The notes: generated by a model not told the origin, from the letters alone. A stretch of 64,000 nucleotides of DNA from Strix aluco (GCF_031877795.1 NC_133938.1:10262920-10326919); one strand, 5' to 3'. Counted from the first letter of the stretch, positions 1-12,581 are shown. Translations and numbers: made by a program.

Positions 1-1781
1 AGGACTTTTGTGACCATATGCTACACTTTTATTTTTAAAGTTAAAATGAAGTATGAGCCTCATTATTAAACAAGCAAAAAAAGTTTCAGCATCCAGTTGG
101 ACTGGAGACTGATCGCAAAGAGAAGTTACACAACTGGTGGAAAGACTTCAGGCAGAACTTCGAAGAACCTGAGAACCGTGCAGTTTTTAATTTTCCTGCC
201 AGACACTTGTGATAATTATAATGAGAGATTTGACACTGCAAATTTCTGGGAGTGTCCGCAAATGTTTCATAAGCGTGGAAAGGAGCTACCCATATCAGTG
301 CAAGTTCACGTTGCTACAAATGAAGTACTGGTGTCTCGTGAATATAGAATCTGCTAATACACACCCAGAATCTGAGCCAGTGTAAGTCTTAGCTCTGTTT
401 GTGGCTAGAACTAAGCCACTTAACAGAAAGCTGTTTCCTCAGCTGCTGTATTAACTCATGCTTCAAACAATGCATCCAGCAAGGCTGTTACTGAAATTCT
501 TGCCTTGGAGGGTAAAAGTTCAGAGCTGCTCACAGTTAGTGGTATCAAGAGGTGTGGGTATGGAACCCTCCCTGACACTGGTGCTTTGGGTTTAATTTTT
601 AAGAATACTGAGGTGCCTGCTCAGACTGGGTTTTTTTCAGTCCCATGCAGTGGTAAAGTGCTTAATGGGGCATATAAATATATTTGAAAATTTGACTTGC
701 TTTCTTTGGCATCTGTCAATATGCATTACCCACAGATATTTAAGTGCTTCATTGGACTTTTAAAATGCTATCATCTGCACCTGCATGTTAAAGATACTTG
801 CACATGGTTCTTGCAGGCCCTCAAGTTGCTTCAGAGACTGGTTACAATCTGAGCTAGCTCTTCTGGGGATCAAAATTTAATTACTGTTTTTCCATGAATT
901 GTTGGGATGTGCTGCCTGGGAATTACTTCAGCCAGTATTCACAGCTGTGGAACCAGAGGCTCTGCATGCCAGCTGATCATCATTGGCGTAATGTAAAATT
1001 AGGACCTTGCCCATTTCCTCAGCTTGCGAAACAACTTTTTTTTTTTAAGCAGAAGAAAGTAGGCTTTATCTGCTCTACTTCTGTGTTGTCAAATGTGAGA
1101 AGAAATTATTTTTGATGACTAATGGCTACAAATTGGTCTTAAAGTGATAGTGTTAGCAATTAATAGCTAGCATGTAGTTAGTTTATTTGACAGCCTCCCA
1201 GTTGGAATGAGTAAGTAATCTTGAAGACTCATTGAATAATTTGCTGCCTGGGTTAAACAGTTAACAGAAAATTGAGCTAACCTGCTGCGTTTAGGTTGTC
1301 ACTGTTTCACTTCTGTGGCAGAAGGTTTGGGTGGTAAGTGCAAGTTCTTTGCCCATCACTCAGCTAGAGGAGTTGCATGGCTTTGCTGGGTTTTGCCAGG
1401 CAGGTTTGATTGCTAAATACAGAAGTGGATGATTGTTTCCTCCATGTAAGGGTTTGTTGCACAATTTTTAAAAATCTTTCTTGGTCAACAGCCTCTCTCT
1501 AAGGGGATGAATGTAAAATGGGCAGAGGGTACCTTATTGAAAAGAGGAGGCTTCTATGTCTTTCATTCAGTTTTAAAAAAATCTTGCTTCTGTTGCAAGA
1601 GGCAGAATATTTTTAATGTAGCCTAGGAAGGACTTCTGACCTAGATGGGGGTGTGTTGTGTGTGTACATATATAATTTTGTCTTGCCTTATGTTTTAGTG
1701 TTACAAATTAAGTCATTAGTACTGCCAAAGGTCAGAATCAATATATGTTGACTAATTCTAAATATTCCTTTTTGTTTTTAG
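1..1781 (+). other. EFCAB14 intron sequence, no exon recognised
   Basis: This is AT-rich sequence upstream of the first recognised exon. I searched for a coding segment flanked by AG and GT in a compatible phase and saw none I could support. The upstream EFCAB14 exons probably precede the window. Confidence 0.6.
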
Positions 1782-1880
1782 ATATCACTATTGACCTCAA
1801 CAGTAAATCATCTCAAAAATAACATAAAGTCTGCTTCTGATCTGATTTCTCTTCCTCTCACAGTAGAGAAACTTCAGAAG
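1782..1880 (+). CDS. EFCAB14: EFCAB14 coding exon (first in window)
   Basis: The exon runs from a TTTTTGTTTTTAG acceptor to AAG|GCAAGT and encodes 33 residues in phase 0, [11 protein letters not shown] to LTVEKLQK. The donor is GC instead of GT. Using the nearby GT at 1885 would shift the frame and hit a stop in the next exon. Confidence 0.88.
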
Positions 1881-4800
1881 GCAAGTACTATAAATGTTGC
1901 TGTTGCTAAATGTGTTCTGTGGTACGAAGCTGCAGCTGGGCTCCTGGGGACAGCAGTGACAACAGGAGTTACCTGAATTGCATGTGAGGAATATTTGCTT
2001 CTCTTGTTTTTAAATTGGACTTCAAATACTTGATATTGTATGGTCTTACGATAATGTATGGCAGGTAGAAAATGTGAAGGCCTTGTTTCTCCTTGTTTCT
2101 TATGGAGATGTATTATGTTGTCACTTCTTCAGCTTGGAGCTGATCTTTCTGGTTGCTTTCCTTCAGGTTGCTAATCTTAATATCATTTAAGGCACTTGCA
2201 AAAAGTCTTGTCTGCAGTTTTACAACTCTGCTTGCAAATAGGTGGTTTGTTTAGCTTTTTTAATTGGAAGAGAAAATGAATTGCTTTCTGGAAAACTTCC
2301 TCATCTTCAGCAGCATATAGTTCTACATCTGGCTTTGCATTTACAGTCTTGAGGTGGGTGGGGGTCTAACTTGGGACAGTGGGCCTGGAACATTAGCATG
2401 GGAGCTTTCTTGGTGTTCAGTACACGCACAGCAAAAGATGAATTGTACTGGGATGGTTTTCTGACAATCCCTTGAAAGATGGGCCCTACTGGGGACACAA
2501 GCTGACATCTGAAGTGACTTCTGTTAATACAGTGTCTTACTGTATGTCTTAGCTGAGCATTCTTTACTGAAGAACTGTTCTGTTTATTTTGGGAAAAAGA
2601 ATGGCTTGTTGAAACTTCCTGGCTCTTCCATGCAGTTCTGTTTTATTTAGTGATAAATGTTTATATTGGGCTAACACCTAATGTCAGTCCAGTCTTTATG
2701 GCTTTTATGGGTTTCCGCTTCTCATCTCCTATCCCTACAAAATTAATGTATAATCAACAAGCTAGTCATATGCAAAGCAATTAGTGCGGTTTGGCTGATC
2801 AGGCTGCTAGGATTTCTTTTTCTGGGAGGAGTACAAAGCTATTTCCTAAGCTTCTAATTTGCTGTTATGAGCATGCTGGATTTTCACTGTGTCATATCAG
2901 AAGTAATTCTTAAGGCAGTACCTAGTCTGGAACCTACAACTATTTTTTTTTTTTTATATATATATAGTATAGAGAAACCTTGTTGTCATCTTGCTGCCTT
3001 TGGTACAGTCAGGACAAAGTGTTAGGGCCAACAGGTTTCAGCTTGCAGAGATCTGCTGAACAGCAGGGGTTTTTCTTGTTGAAATAAATCCACCCTTGGT
3101 CATACTTTGTGAAAATCAAATATCTTGGGAATTTTTGAGTTTTTGCCAGTCTCTGCTGTTAAGTCTAAGGTGTTAGTTGTGACATCTGTTTCCAGTGCTC
3201 TCTTGATGCTATCTTGTTTGCATTTATGTTTTGAAAGGTTGATGTAATAAAAACAGAGCTGAAATCCTTCCAGGAGATATAGTGTGAGGTGTTGAGTGTA
3301 GAAGAACTATTCGGAGATTTAAATACAATAGTTTTAATAGTTTGTAAGTACGTGTTAATGAAGAGTGACAGGTTTCAAGACCTGGACTTTTTTTTGACCT
3401 CTGTGTGCGTGCTGCACTGCCTCCTGTCATACAGGAGAACTTCAGTGGGTGTAGGTGGGTAGCCTGGCTTTTGATAGCCCTGGTGAAAAATCTCCTGCTC
3501 AACTGTCCATTGCATCCAGCTGTCTTTGGAATTGCCTGCCATTCCTGGGAGAAATCATCTATCAGCAGTCCTGGCTAACTGGGGAGGTCCCAGTTGACTG
3601 GAGGTTAGCAAATGTGACACCCATCTACAAGAAGGGCTGAAAGGAGGATCAGGGGAGCTACAGGCCTGTCACTCTGACCTTGGTGCCAGGGAAGGTTATA
3701 GAGCAGATCATCTTGAGTGCTGTCACGTGGCACATACAGGACAACCAGGTGATCAGGCCCAGTCAGCATGGGTTTATGAAAGGCAGGTCCTGCTTGACTA
3801 ACCTGATCTCCTTCTATGACAAGGTGACCCACTTAGTCGATGAGGGAAAGGCTGTGGATGTTGTCTACCTAGACTTTAGTAAAGCCTTTGACACTATTTC
3901 TCACAGTACTCTCCTGGAGAAGCTGTTTGCTCATGGCTTGTATGGGTGTAGTATTCTATGGGTAAAAAAACTGGCTGTGTGACTGGGCCCAAAGAGTTGT
4001 GGTGAAGGGAGTTAAATTCAGTTGGTGGCCAGTCACAAGTGGTGTTCCCCAGGGCTCAGTGTTGGGACCAGTTCTCTTTAATATCTTTATCAATGATCTG
4101 GATGAGGAGATTGAGTGCAACCTCAGTGAGTTTGCAGATGACACCAAGTTGGGTGGGAAGGTTTAGCTGCTTGAGCGTAGGAAGGCTCTACAGAGGGATC
4201 TGGACAAGCTGGATTGATGGGCCGAGACCAGTTGTATGAGGTTCAACAAGGCTCTGTGCTGGGTCCTGCACTTTGGTCGCAACAACCCCATACAATGCTA
4301 CAGGGTTGGGGAAAAGTGACTGGAAAGCTGCCTGGTGAAAAAGGACCTGGGGTTGTGTTGGCTGACAGTGAACTGAATATGAGCCAGCAGTGTGCCCGGG
4401 TGGCCAAGGTGACCAATAGCGTTGTGGCTTGTATCAGCGATAGTGTGGCCAGCAGGACTAGGGAAGTGATTGTCCCCCTGTACTCAGCACTGGTGAAGCC
4501 ACACCTTGAATACTGTGTTCAGTTTTGGGCCCCTCGCTACAAGAAAGACATTGAGGTGCTGGAGCGTGTCCAAAGAAGAGCAACGAAGCTGGTGAAGGGT
4601 CTAGAGAACAAGTCTTGTGAGGAGCAGCTGAGGGAACTGGGGCTGTTTAGTCTGGAGAAGGCTGAGGGGAGACCTTATCGCTCTCTACAACTACCTGAAA
4701 GGAGGTTGTAGTGAGGTGGTTGTTGGTCTCTTCTCCCAGATAACAAGTGATAGGACAAGAGGAAATGGCCTCAAGTTGTGCCAGGGGAGGTTTACATTGG

Positions 4801-7800
4801 ATATTAAGAAAAATTTCTTCACAGAAAGTGTTGTCAAGCATTGGAACAGGCTGCCCAGGGAAGCAGCATTTTAAATACCCATGGAGGAATTTAAAAGACG
4901 TGTAGATGAGGTGCTTAAGGACATGGTTTAGTGGTGGACTTGGCAGTGTTAATGGTTGGACTCAATGATCTTAAAGGTCCCTTCCAACCTAAGTGATTCT
5001 GTGAAAAGGCTGCTATTCTCAGAATAGGATTTTGGTTTTCTTAAGCCTTTTTCCCTGCAGGTGTTGTTCCTGAAAATGGGGAGCTGCCTGCTGGTGTTAG
5101 AGTCCTGAAGGATTATTGAGGGAGTTCCTCTTGCACAGCGGCTTTTGTTCAGACTGATGAAAGGTGCTAAAGGTGTCCTAAGGTCCTCCAGGGCGGAGAG
5201 GTTGTCTCCTGGACCTGTGTTCAGACTTGCAAAATGAAGAGCTGGAGGAAGATTTGGGTGGATATTGTTTGCATGTAGTCTGGGTAGCTAGAGGCTCGCT
5301 TCAGTGCCTTAAGAGCTTATGAGCATAACAGTCGTAGGAAAAGGGGATTTTAAAATGGGTTCTGTTTGTTTTAATGATTGAAGAAAGTATTAAAAATGGA
5401 ATAAGAAGCATAGGGGCATGCTCTGTCCTGCTACTGTAACTTCCACTAGTTTGCAGATATCCTAGCTGACAATCTGACTCTATGTGCAATGCTGTCAGCT
5501 GCTAGAACACCAGTACAGCTTTACAGAATAGTTACTTTCTAAAGTTAGAGCTGGGGAGAAGTAGGGGGAGTTCACATAGGTGAAGGCAAGGGAAAGATGA
5601 GACAGGAGTCGTCAGAAGCAAAGGCAGCTGTCAGAGCACACTGACTGTACCCACAGAATTCACAGCAGCTTTCCTGATACTTCAGAGCTATTCTTTCATT
5701 TTAAAAAAGGCAGTCCTTGCCTGAAAATCTAATCTGCAACTTTTGGCAGACTGATTTTTTTCAGTGTATGATGTGTCTGAAAGACAATTAAGGCAAGATA
5801 AATCGGTGATGTCAACATCCTTGTATTCAATACAAATATTCCATGTAGAGAGGAGGTAAGATGTCTTAATATCAGGATTTTTTTTAATTAATGCCAGAAC
5901 ATTTGTATTGTTTTAGGAGTGAGAGTAGCAAACCTGTAATTGTGGTTATTTAGCTTAAGCTCTCATGGTGTAGAGTGTGTCTTTATTGGCCTGGAGATGT
6001 GATGGGTATAATTTACAGTTTTGTCTGCAAATAAAGTCCCAAATACTTCAAATTCACATGCATATTTTTGTGGCAGTCTGCCTGCAGTTTCACTAAGAAA
6101 ACATTGTTTAGCAGGTTGAAACTTTGGGACAGTGCAGCTTGAGGAAGGCTGAGATTTTTTGTCATGTTCTTTATTCCAGACTGTAGCGAACATCGGTAGC
6201 ACGCTTACGAGTGTTTCTCATGATGTTGAAAATATACAGACAGCTATTGAAGAATACAAGAAATCCATAGAAATACTCCAGAATGATGTGGTAAGAAAAT
6301 GTACTGATTTAACACTGCATTTTAACGGTTACATTTATGAAGCCAAGTTTAAGAACTGTGTGGAGTTCTGCCTTATGCCTTCGAAATACTTCTGAAGTTT
6401 CAGTAGGTGCTGGTTGGTACATTAATACTCTAATCTTCTAATCCCTGTGTGGCATCTCCTATATGGTACTGAGTATGTATTTCTCTGGAGCCAGAATTTT
6501 TGGTCCCTACTACACTTACCCTGCAGATTTTTTGCTTCCTACTACACAGATGTGGAACCTTGGGAATCTCTGCTTCTGTGTGATTCAGGGTACTGCTTGT
6601 GGTAACTCTCTGCACTGTTTTAGGATTGGGGATGCTGGAAGTGTTGAGATAAAGGTTGTTGGTTGAATTAAGGATGTGTATAAGGATGAAATTATTGACC
6701 AACTTTACCAGAACCTACTCTCTGTATTTATACTAACCTCACACTTGGCGTTAACAAACTGAGCCAATAATTAAAGCTTTTCGGCTAAACTGCAATACAG
6801 CATTACTTTAATAAGAATACTTGCAGATAATATCTAAATTAGACACACTATAAAACTTGATTTAGTCAGTGGGTGCTACAAAAACATTGCCGATATGGCA
6901 GTATGTATGGTAGCAGTGAAAAGTGTATCATAATACTTTGTTAAAGGGAGAAGAGCTAATTAGGAGGGTTTAATTAAAATAAATTTGGACCTTATGTGTT
7001 TTAAAGAAAACTCTGTATTAGCCTGGTTAAAATACTGCATGCACAACAGACATGAGTGACTATAATTGTAGCAAAACATTCTTAGCTACAGCCTGCCAAT
7101 TGTTAGAAGCTTAGTATTTTTTTTTACAGGCATTTGGTAACAATTTTCTACTTCTTTCCTTAGAAGGAATTAAAACAGATACCTTCACTTCCCTCCACTG
7201 TTGTGCCAAGGACTGAGAGAAATCAGACAGAAAATTGCAAAAAGGTATTTTTCTCCCTTGCATAAGAAATATAGGTACAAGTATCACTGATATGTAACTT
7301 TTTTGTGTGTTTTGCAGTACTGTCATGTACAAAAAAGTATGGCTTTTATCAAGACAATACAGATGGCATACTTCAAAACAAAATATAAGATAATTGTTCC
7401 TGTGTACGTGCAAACAGGAAAGTACCCTAGTCAGTATTTTTTTGTGTTCTAACTGGGTGAAGAGTAAAAAGACTGAAACCAATATCCAACAAATTATAGG
7501 TGTACTTTGCCCATGTAAATGGACATGAGTTAAAGGCTTCTTATGGAATGGATTTTATGGCAGGTACTTGCCAATCAGCAAATTTGGGAGTGGCATGTAG
7601 TGAGTCACCCTTAATGTAATGAGGTGTGGAAAGCAGGGATTCAGCAACAAAAAAAAAAAGGATAAGGTGTGCGTGTCTAGCTGAATGGGTTGGAATGGAA
7701 TCACTGCTTTTATTTACATTTAATACAGTTGATATCTTCCTGAAAAATGAATCTTGTATATAAATATGCCTACTACATGCTTTCTTGGGAAAAATGGTTG

Positions 7801-10800
7801 TTGTGGTTACTAAGCTTGCCCTGGAAAATTAGATGAATAGGCTTTCTGTGTTGGCTGGCACAGCTGAAGTGATTACATTAGGAACAAAGAGGTTAGCCCT
7901 GAGGAAGAGTCTCAGTTTCAGACTTTGAAAGCTGGAATAACTTTCTGGAAGCTTCCAGTTAGATGTTTTCAGCAGTGTCAATAGAGAACCAGTCTGAAGT
8001 CTGCCCAGTTAAACTGGGTCAGTCACCATGTTGTTAATAGCAAGAGCGCTGCAGAGGTTGAGTAAACTGACATGTGCTGGTTTTGTATTTCAGGAAAGCC
8101 AGTCACTGCATATAGCTTTGGAAGAGCTAAACAATACTGTAGTGGTGTACCAAAAGTTGAATGACATAAATCTTCTAAATGTGGATTCAGCCATTGGTAA
8201 CCTTAGCCGGAGGGTTATGCTGTTAGAAAACTCTCCCCTTGCTGTGAATAATCTGGACAAAAGAGAGAACTTGTCTACCAATGTGGTGAGTATTTGATGA
8301 CTAAGGGTGTCTACTCAGGCTAGTAGTTTTAATACTTGCTATACACTACAGATACAACTTAACCTAACAAAAGAAAATGTCAGAGTGAAACTTGGGACAC
8401 CTAAGATTTCATTTTAAAGGCTGGAATTTGTTCCATATTTCCGAACAGATAACCAACATAAGAGTATCTCTGAGAGTGGTTATTTCTAGCCTTCAGAATC
8501 TACAGAAAAATGTCCAAAGCACTGTGACATTTAAAACTTGTGTGACTGTTTAATGGGACAGGATTCACAAACCTTTTTATGTTTTAGGAAGGCACTCTGG
8601 CATGGGTCTGTTAAGACCACTGAGGAGCTAGGTGGGCCTCTGGATTGTTCATCAGTGCTTAGATGTTTAAAAAAAAAAACCCAACCAACTAATTATGTTT
8701 GTAAATACTTCCAGTGCTTCTGTATGCCATATTGGGGCCAGTCTCTGAGAACGTGTTCTGTATGTTTAGCAATAAGGAACATGCTGATGTTGCTGTGGTA
8801 AATTACATAACCCACTGTCTTCCATGTTTATTTTAGCATGTATTTGTCCTGTCTTTTTCCTGCTTCATGTCTGCCAAATTTGAAGTAAAGAAACTCAATT
8901 GTAGAATATAATAAGCATGTGAATAAACTTGGCTGTCTTCCATTTTTCCTGTAGGATGTAACTACCTCTCTAAAAGTGGAAAATGAAGATCAACTAGATA
9001 ATGAAACTCATTCAAATAAAGAAACAAAGGTAAAGAAACCCAAATTACACTGGATTAGTAGAGCATGTCATTGTCTTTATAATCATGTTTTAAATGAGAC
9101 TTAATTGAGGAAAGATCTGCAAGTAGGCTAATCTGATGAAGTTTCTTTTAAAGAAGTCCAGAGTAGGACATCTTATCTACCCCATTCTGGGGACAGGAAG
9201 TCAGTTAAGATGGGAGAAAAGTTACAATAGTTTAAAGTTTTGCCATTCTGACTACATATGGGGTAACATAGCAGAGGTGCTGTAATAGCCTTCCCTGCAG
9301 CTGAAAGAATCTTGGGAGGTTCAGACCATGGTCCAGTGGAACAGGGGACTGGCAGCCAGCTCATTGGAGCACCCACTGCAATGCTCTCAGCAAAGCTAGC
9401 TCAATTTTTGTGGGTTCACATCGCAAATGGGGTTGCAGCATTTATCCAGCTTTAAAAACTTTCTTGGAGAAACTTTGCACTAGTGGAGTCTAGGAATTGC
9501 TGAAAGCCACCTCTCAGTAAGGATCTGACGACTGGTTGTGAGTGAGTTTACCAGACTGAATGGCCAAATTGTGGGCTGGGTATGAGGCGGCACTGCTGAG
9601 GTTAGTTTCCATGTTCTGGAAAGAAGGCAGGTGACCGAACTGGCTACGGTCAGTTCTACGCTTGGATTGGATTGATGTGAACTCAACCTATCTTCTGGAA
9701 CTGACTCATAAAAAGAGCAAAGGAGCTCCAGATTAAAAAATGGGGTGTTTTTACTTTGACAGAGGTATGTGACTCCTGCACTAAGGTAGTCAGTACTGCA
9801 GACAAACATTTCAAACGATTATGCAATTCAATTAATGTTCACTACAAGTATGTTTGACTGTTTTATGTGATGATTTTTCAGAGTCTTGATCATTTATATA
9901 AGAAATACAGAAATTAAATGTTAGATTCTTTTAAATTGGTGTCTGCAAAATAGTTGCCTACTCTTCAGGTAGGTACTGACTCTGTTTTCTTGCAGACCAT
10001 GTGAATTTATTCCTTACATCTTTTTAATTTAAAATCTTGTTTATAATTTTAAACTTGATCAGCCTGGAGACCTCCAAGTCTCACTCAAAAGTACTTTTCC
10101 CAATCCTCTCCATTTACTGAAGAGGTGCTTCTTAAGAATTTTTTTTTTTCTACATATGCAGGAAACAGAAACTAGAGATTCTCAGGTATCAAAACTAAAA
10201 GAGAAGCTTCAGCTGATCAGTGCTCTCACAGGCAAGCCAGAAAATGACAGACCCATTGAGACATCAAAGAATGGTAAGAATGTCTTACGGTAGTAATCCA
10301 TAAACCGGAAGGTTCCCTGTGTAATTCAAAGAATAACTAATGACGGTGGATAACTTAGATTGTTCCTTAAGATTTTGGTGAAGATTAAAGTGGTAGGAAA
10401 CTGATGGCTTTAAAATAGAAAACTGTATATGACTACAGAAGTTTGAAGGTGACTTTCCATGTCTATAGGAGGATCCACATGTATCAATAGCTTGTATTTG
10501 AAGGCATACTGTGATTAACCTGTAGAAATTTATACCCAGTAACATCTATTTTTGCTTTTTCAAAATCTAAGTGTAACATAGAAGAAAGGTCTGCATCTCT
10601 GCTGACTTGTCTCAGTTCTGCACTTTTGCTGTATACAGGTAGTGCTGAAGATCAGATCTGAAATATTTCATTACAACAGAACTGTGCTTGTTAATGTGCT
10701 AAGCAGCAACTTGGAAGTTTAGACCTTGCTGTTGGGGAAGGTAGATACCTGCATTGGCATGGTGAAAACATCCTGGGTGGGCAGATGTAATTTGCTTAAT

Positions 10801-12271
10801 AAAGTTTTTTCAGCACTTTCAGACTGGGAAGTAGAAAGCACTTCCCAGTCATTCTTTGTATGGGATTTACAAATACACATCTCCTAATACAGCATGAAAG
10901 ATTAAAGCTGTATAACTGTCCAATAAGTTCTTTCTCTGCTCTTCTTTTTACCAGTTACTGGTAAAAAGAGACAACACTGCTGTATTCGGAAACAATTTTG
11001 CAGCATTCTTATCGCATACAGCATCTGTGATGCAAAACAACCTGAAAATTAATTAGTTTTTTCAGATTTTTTTTTGTTTCTACTAACTAATTCTGTGGAA
11101 TTAGTAAGACTAATAGAAATTGTTTTGTAACAGTTGAAAGTAGTCTGAGTACTACAGCAATGCCCACAGACCTTTCAAGGCTGGTTTCAAGGACAGCTGA
11201 TGACAACACAGAGAGTAACAGACAGCTGAGACATCTGTCCTTACCAGGAGTTTCCAGCATCCAAGGTATGTGTCCTTTGTGGACTGACCTTTTCTTTTTC
11301 TGACTATTTCATGTAAATGTTTAGGAGACAGTAAATATAACTGGAATTATGGTGGCATGTCTGGGCGGTCTGGGAGATGCGAGGTCAATTTTAAAAGCTT
11401 GAGAACTACATGCTTTTTAAAAAAAAAAAAAAAAATTAAAAAAAACTAACCAAAACCTAAAATGAAAGAACAGTATGTAAAGAAAAGAAACTGGGATTTA
11501 AACAAGAGTGTGAATTATAATTGGTTTGAGTGCCAAAGTATTATACCAAGTGCCCCAGAGATTATGAGAGAAGTCAAGGGCAGAATGCGGGTGCTGAAGA
11601 AAAATGAAGTGGGTGTGAGTATGTATGTTTTGGGGTTTTTTTCTTCTTTATTTTAAGAGAACACTGCCTGGTCAAATGAATAGTTCCTGGATCTTGCTGT
11701 TCAGCCTCTCCAGCTACTGAAAGGCCAATGCTTTGCATCAGGAAATGAATAGACACTTTTCCCTTTATATCATCTGTGCTGTTGGTATAGCAACAGTCAT
11801 TCAGAGCTTGCTTTTGTGGAGGATAACTGCATCTGTATGCAGTTAGTGGTTGTAGAATGGGCTATTAGTCGTGGCCAGAAATAGGGATTACTTTTCTCAG
11901 ATTTAATGTAACTTAATCCAGAAATGTTCATGGGTTTTTTTTCTCCTAAACTGTTACTGACAGCTTGCAACAATGCAGAAGGCAAACTACGTACTTGAGG
12001 ATGCTTTATTTAGTGCAGTAAAACTGGAAGAGCAGCTTATAGGATATTCCTGTGTATTTAAAGGAGCTACTTTTCAATCCTTGTTCTCTTTGCAGATCTT
12101 CAGAATCTGTTTGAAAAAGCAACTGAAGATGCTAATGGAAAACTATCATATGAAGATCTTCAAAAGCTGCTTGGCTCTACAGCCCAAGAGTCACAGAGCT
12201 TTAAGAAATTTGATACAGATGGAGATGAGAAATACTCATTACAAGAACTGAGATTAGCATTAGGTGTATAG
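1782..12271 (+). CDS. EFCAB14: EFCAB14 (EF-hand calcium-binding domain protein 14), 3' part, eight coding exons
   Basis: The coding exons are 1782-1880, 6180-6290, 7164-7244, 8094-8285, 8955-9029, 10162-10273, 11134-11265 and 12096-12271 (stop TAG 12269-12271). They join in one open frame of 978 nt, giving the last 325 residues. The joined protein follows the human EFCAB14/KIAA0494 C-terminal two thirds as I remember it: a leucine-rich, coiled-coil-like region ([21 protein letters not shown]), then a linker, then the conserved [11 protein letters not shown] and LSLPGVSS blocks, then one EF-hand ending LALGV. The EF loop is [12 protein letters not shown], with acidic residues at loop positions 1, 3, 5 and 12. 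The N-terminal cytoplasmic part and membrane segment lie upstream of the window, so the gene is partial here. The first intron in the window uses a GC donor. Cellular function is poorly known; calcium binding is inferred only from the loop. Gene identity is strong because exon phases, motifs and the neighbouring genes agree. Confidence 0.92.
1881..6179 (+). other. EFCAB14: EFCAB14 intron with GC donor, containing a CR1 LINE
   Basis: The intron opens with GCAAGT and closes with TTCCAG. It hosts the CR1 copy at about 3510-5004 in the same orientation as the gene. A T13-(TA)n tract lies near 2942-2966. Nothing else was recognised. Confidence 0.8.
3510..5004 (+). mobile_element. CR1 LINE, 5'-truncated, decayed reverse transcriptase and intact 3' end
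   Basis: Translations show CR1 pol pieces in order. [21 protein letters not shown] begins the series, then the RT blocks [17 protein letters not shown] and [15 protein letters not shown], then the PQG and FADDTKLGG (YADD-type) region in another frame, then [19 protein letters not shown]. The 3' end has the CR1 closing phrase GGTTGGACTCAATGATCTTA and TTCCAACCTAAGTGATTCTG. The reading frame is broken: a TGA replaces the expected arginine codon at 3638-3640, the frame changes near 3960-4040, and it changes again near 4160-4215. The element is therefore dead. It lacks ORF1 and the 5' part of pol, as most avian CR1 copies do. The exact 5' boundary is uncertain by tens of bases. Confidence 0.93.
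6180..6290 (+). CDS. EFCAB14: EFCAB14 coding exon
   Basis: The acceptor is TTTATTCCAG and the donor GTAAGA. It is a 37-codon, phase 0 exon beginning TVANIGSTL and ending IEILQNDV. It continues the heptad-like coiled-coil region. Confidence 0.9.
7164..7244 (+). CDS. EFCAB14: EFCAB14 coding exon
   Basis: A pyrimidine-rich acceptor (CTTCTTTCCTTAG) and a GTATTT donor bound a 27-codon, phase 0 exon, [11 protein letters not shown] to NQTENCKK. It is the weakest conserved linker of the protein, but the frame and its position between two certain exons support it. Confidence 0.8.
8094..8285 (+). CDS. EFCAB14: EFCAB14 coding exon
   Basis: The acceptor is TTTTGTATTTCAG and the donor GTGAGT. It has 64 codons in phase 0, from [14 protein letters not shown] through [12 protein letters not shown] to ENLSTNV. 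The regular leucine spacing suggests coiled coil. Confidence 0.9.
8955..9029 (+). CDS. EFCAB14: EFCAB14 coding exon
   Basis: The acceptor is TTTTTCCTGTAG and the donor GTAAAG. It has 25 codons in phase 0, [13 protein letters not shown] to HSNKETK, a polar and probably disordered linker. Confidence 0.82.
10162..10273 (+). CDS. EFCAB14: EFCAB14 coding exon
   Basis: A long T tract and TATGCAG acceptor precede the exon; the donor is GTAAGA. It has 37 codons plus one base and carries the conserved block [16 protein letters not shown]. It ends in phase 1. Confidence 0.92.
11134..11265 (+). CDS. EFCAB14: EFCAB14 coding exon
   Basis: The acceptor is TTTTGTAACAG and the donor GTATGT. It enters and leaves in phase 1 and encodes [11 protein letters not shown] to the conserved [13 protein letters not shown]. 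Confidence 0.88.
12096..12271 (+). CDS. EFCAB14: EFCAB14 last coding exon with the EF-hand
   Basis: The acceptor is TTCTCTTTGCAG. The exon enters in phase 1 and encodes [20 protein letters not shown], then a helix, the calcium loop [12 protein letters not shown] and LRLALGV before TAG. The first half resembles a degenerate EF-hand partner ([11 protein letters not shown]), so the domain may be a pair with one canonical loop. Confidence 0.93.
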
Positions 12272-12575
12272 GATATATATGTAGATATGTGATAATGATG
12301 GATGCTACTGTAGCTAAAGGAAACTATGGGACATGAAAAACTATGTCTGCACTTTCCCAGCGTTTTACTGATCTTTGGAGCTAAATTACTGTACACATTG
12401 TCACCTCTTTATTTCATTTGCATTTATTGAGAAGAAATTTACAAATTTATGTCGATAGGACATAATATTGGGACTGTGTTAAAATCCAGAAAATTCCCAA
12501 ACTTGGAAACATTTTCCTCTCATTCTTTCCTTTTCAAGGAATTCTTGTTTTTAATTTAAAATGTGTACATACTAA

Positions 12576-12581
12576 AATAAA
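12576..12581 (+). promoter_or_regulatory. EFCAB14: Proximal poly(A) signal of EFCAB14
   Basis: A canonical AATAAA sits about 305 bases past the stop codon, in AT-rich sequence. Confidence 0.6.

Larger units (their letters stand above)
6291..12095 (+). other. EFCAB14: Remaining EFCAB14 introns
   Basis: The six introns between the listed exons (0.67-1.13 kb each) have GT donors and AG acceptors. They are AT-rich. An A-rich stretch lies near 11417-11448. I saw no nested gene, RNA gene or mobile element. Confidence 0.6.

Noticed and set aside
97-357. An 86-codon frame at the window start as a possible EFCAB14 exon.
   Set aside because: It does not resemble the protein, lacks suitable splice sites and lies in intron.
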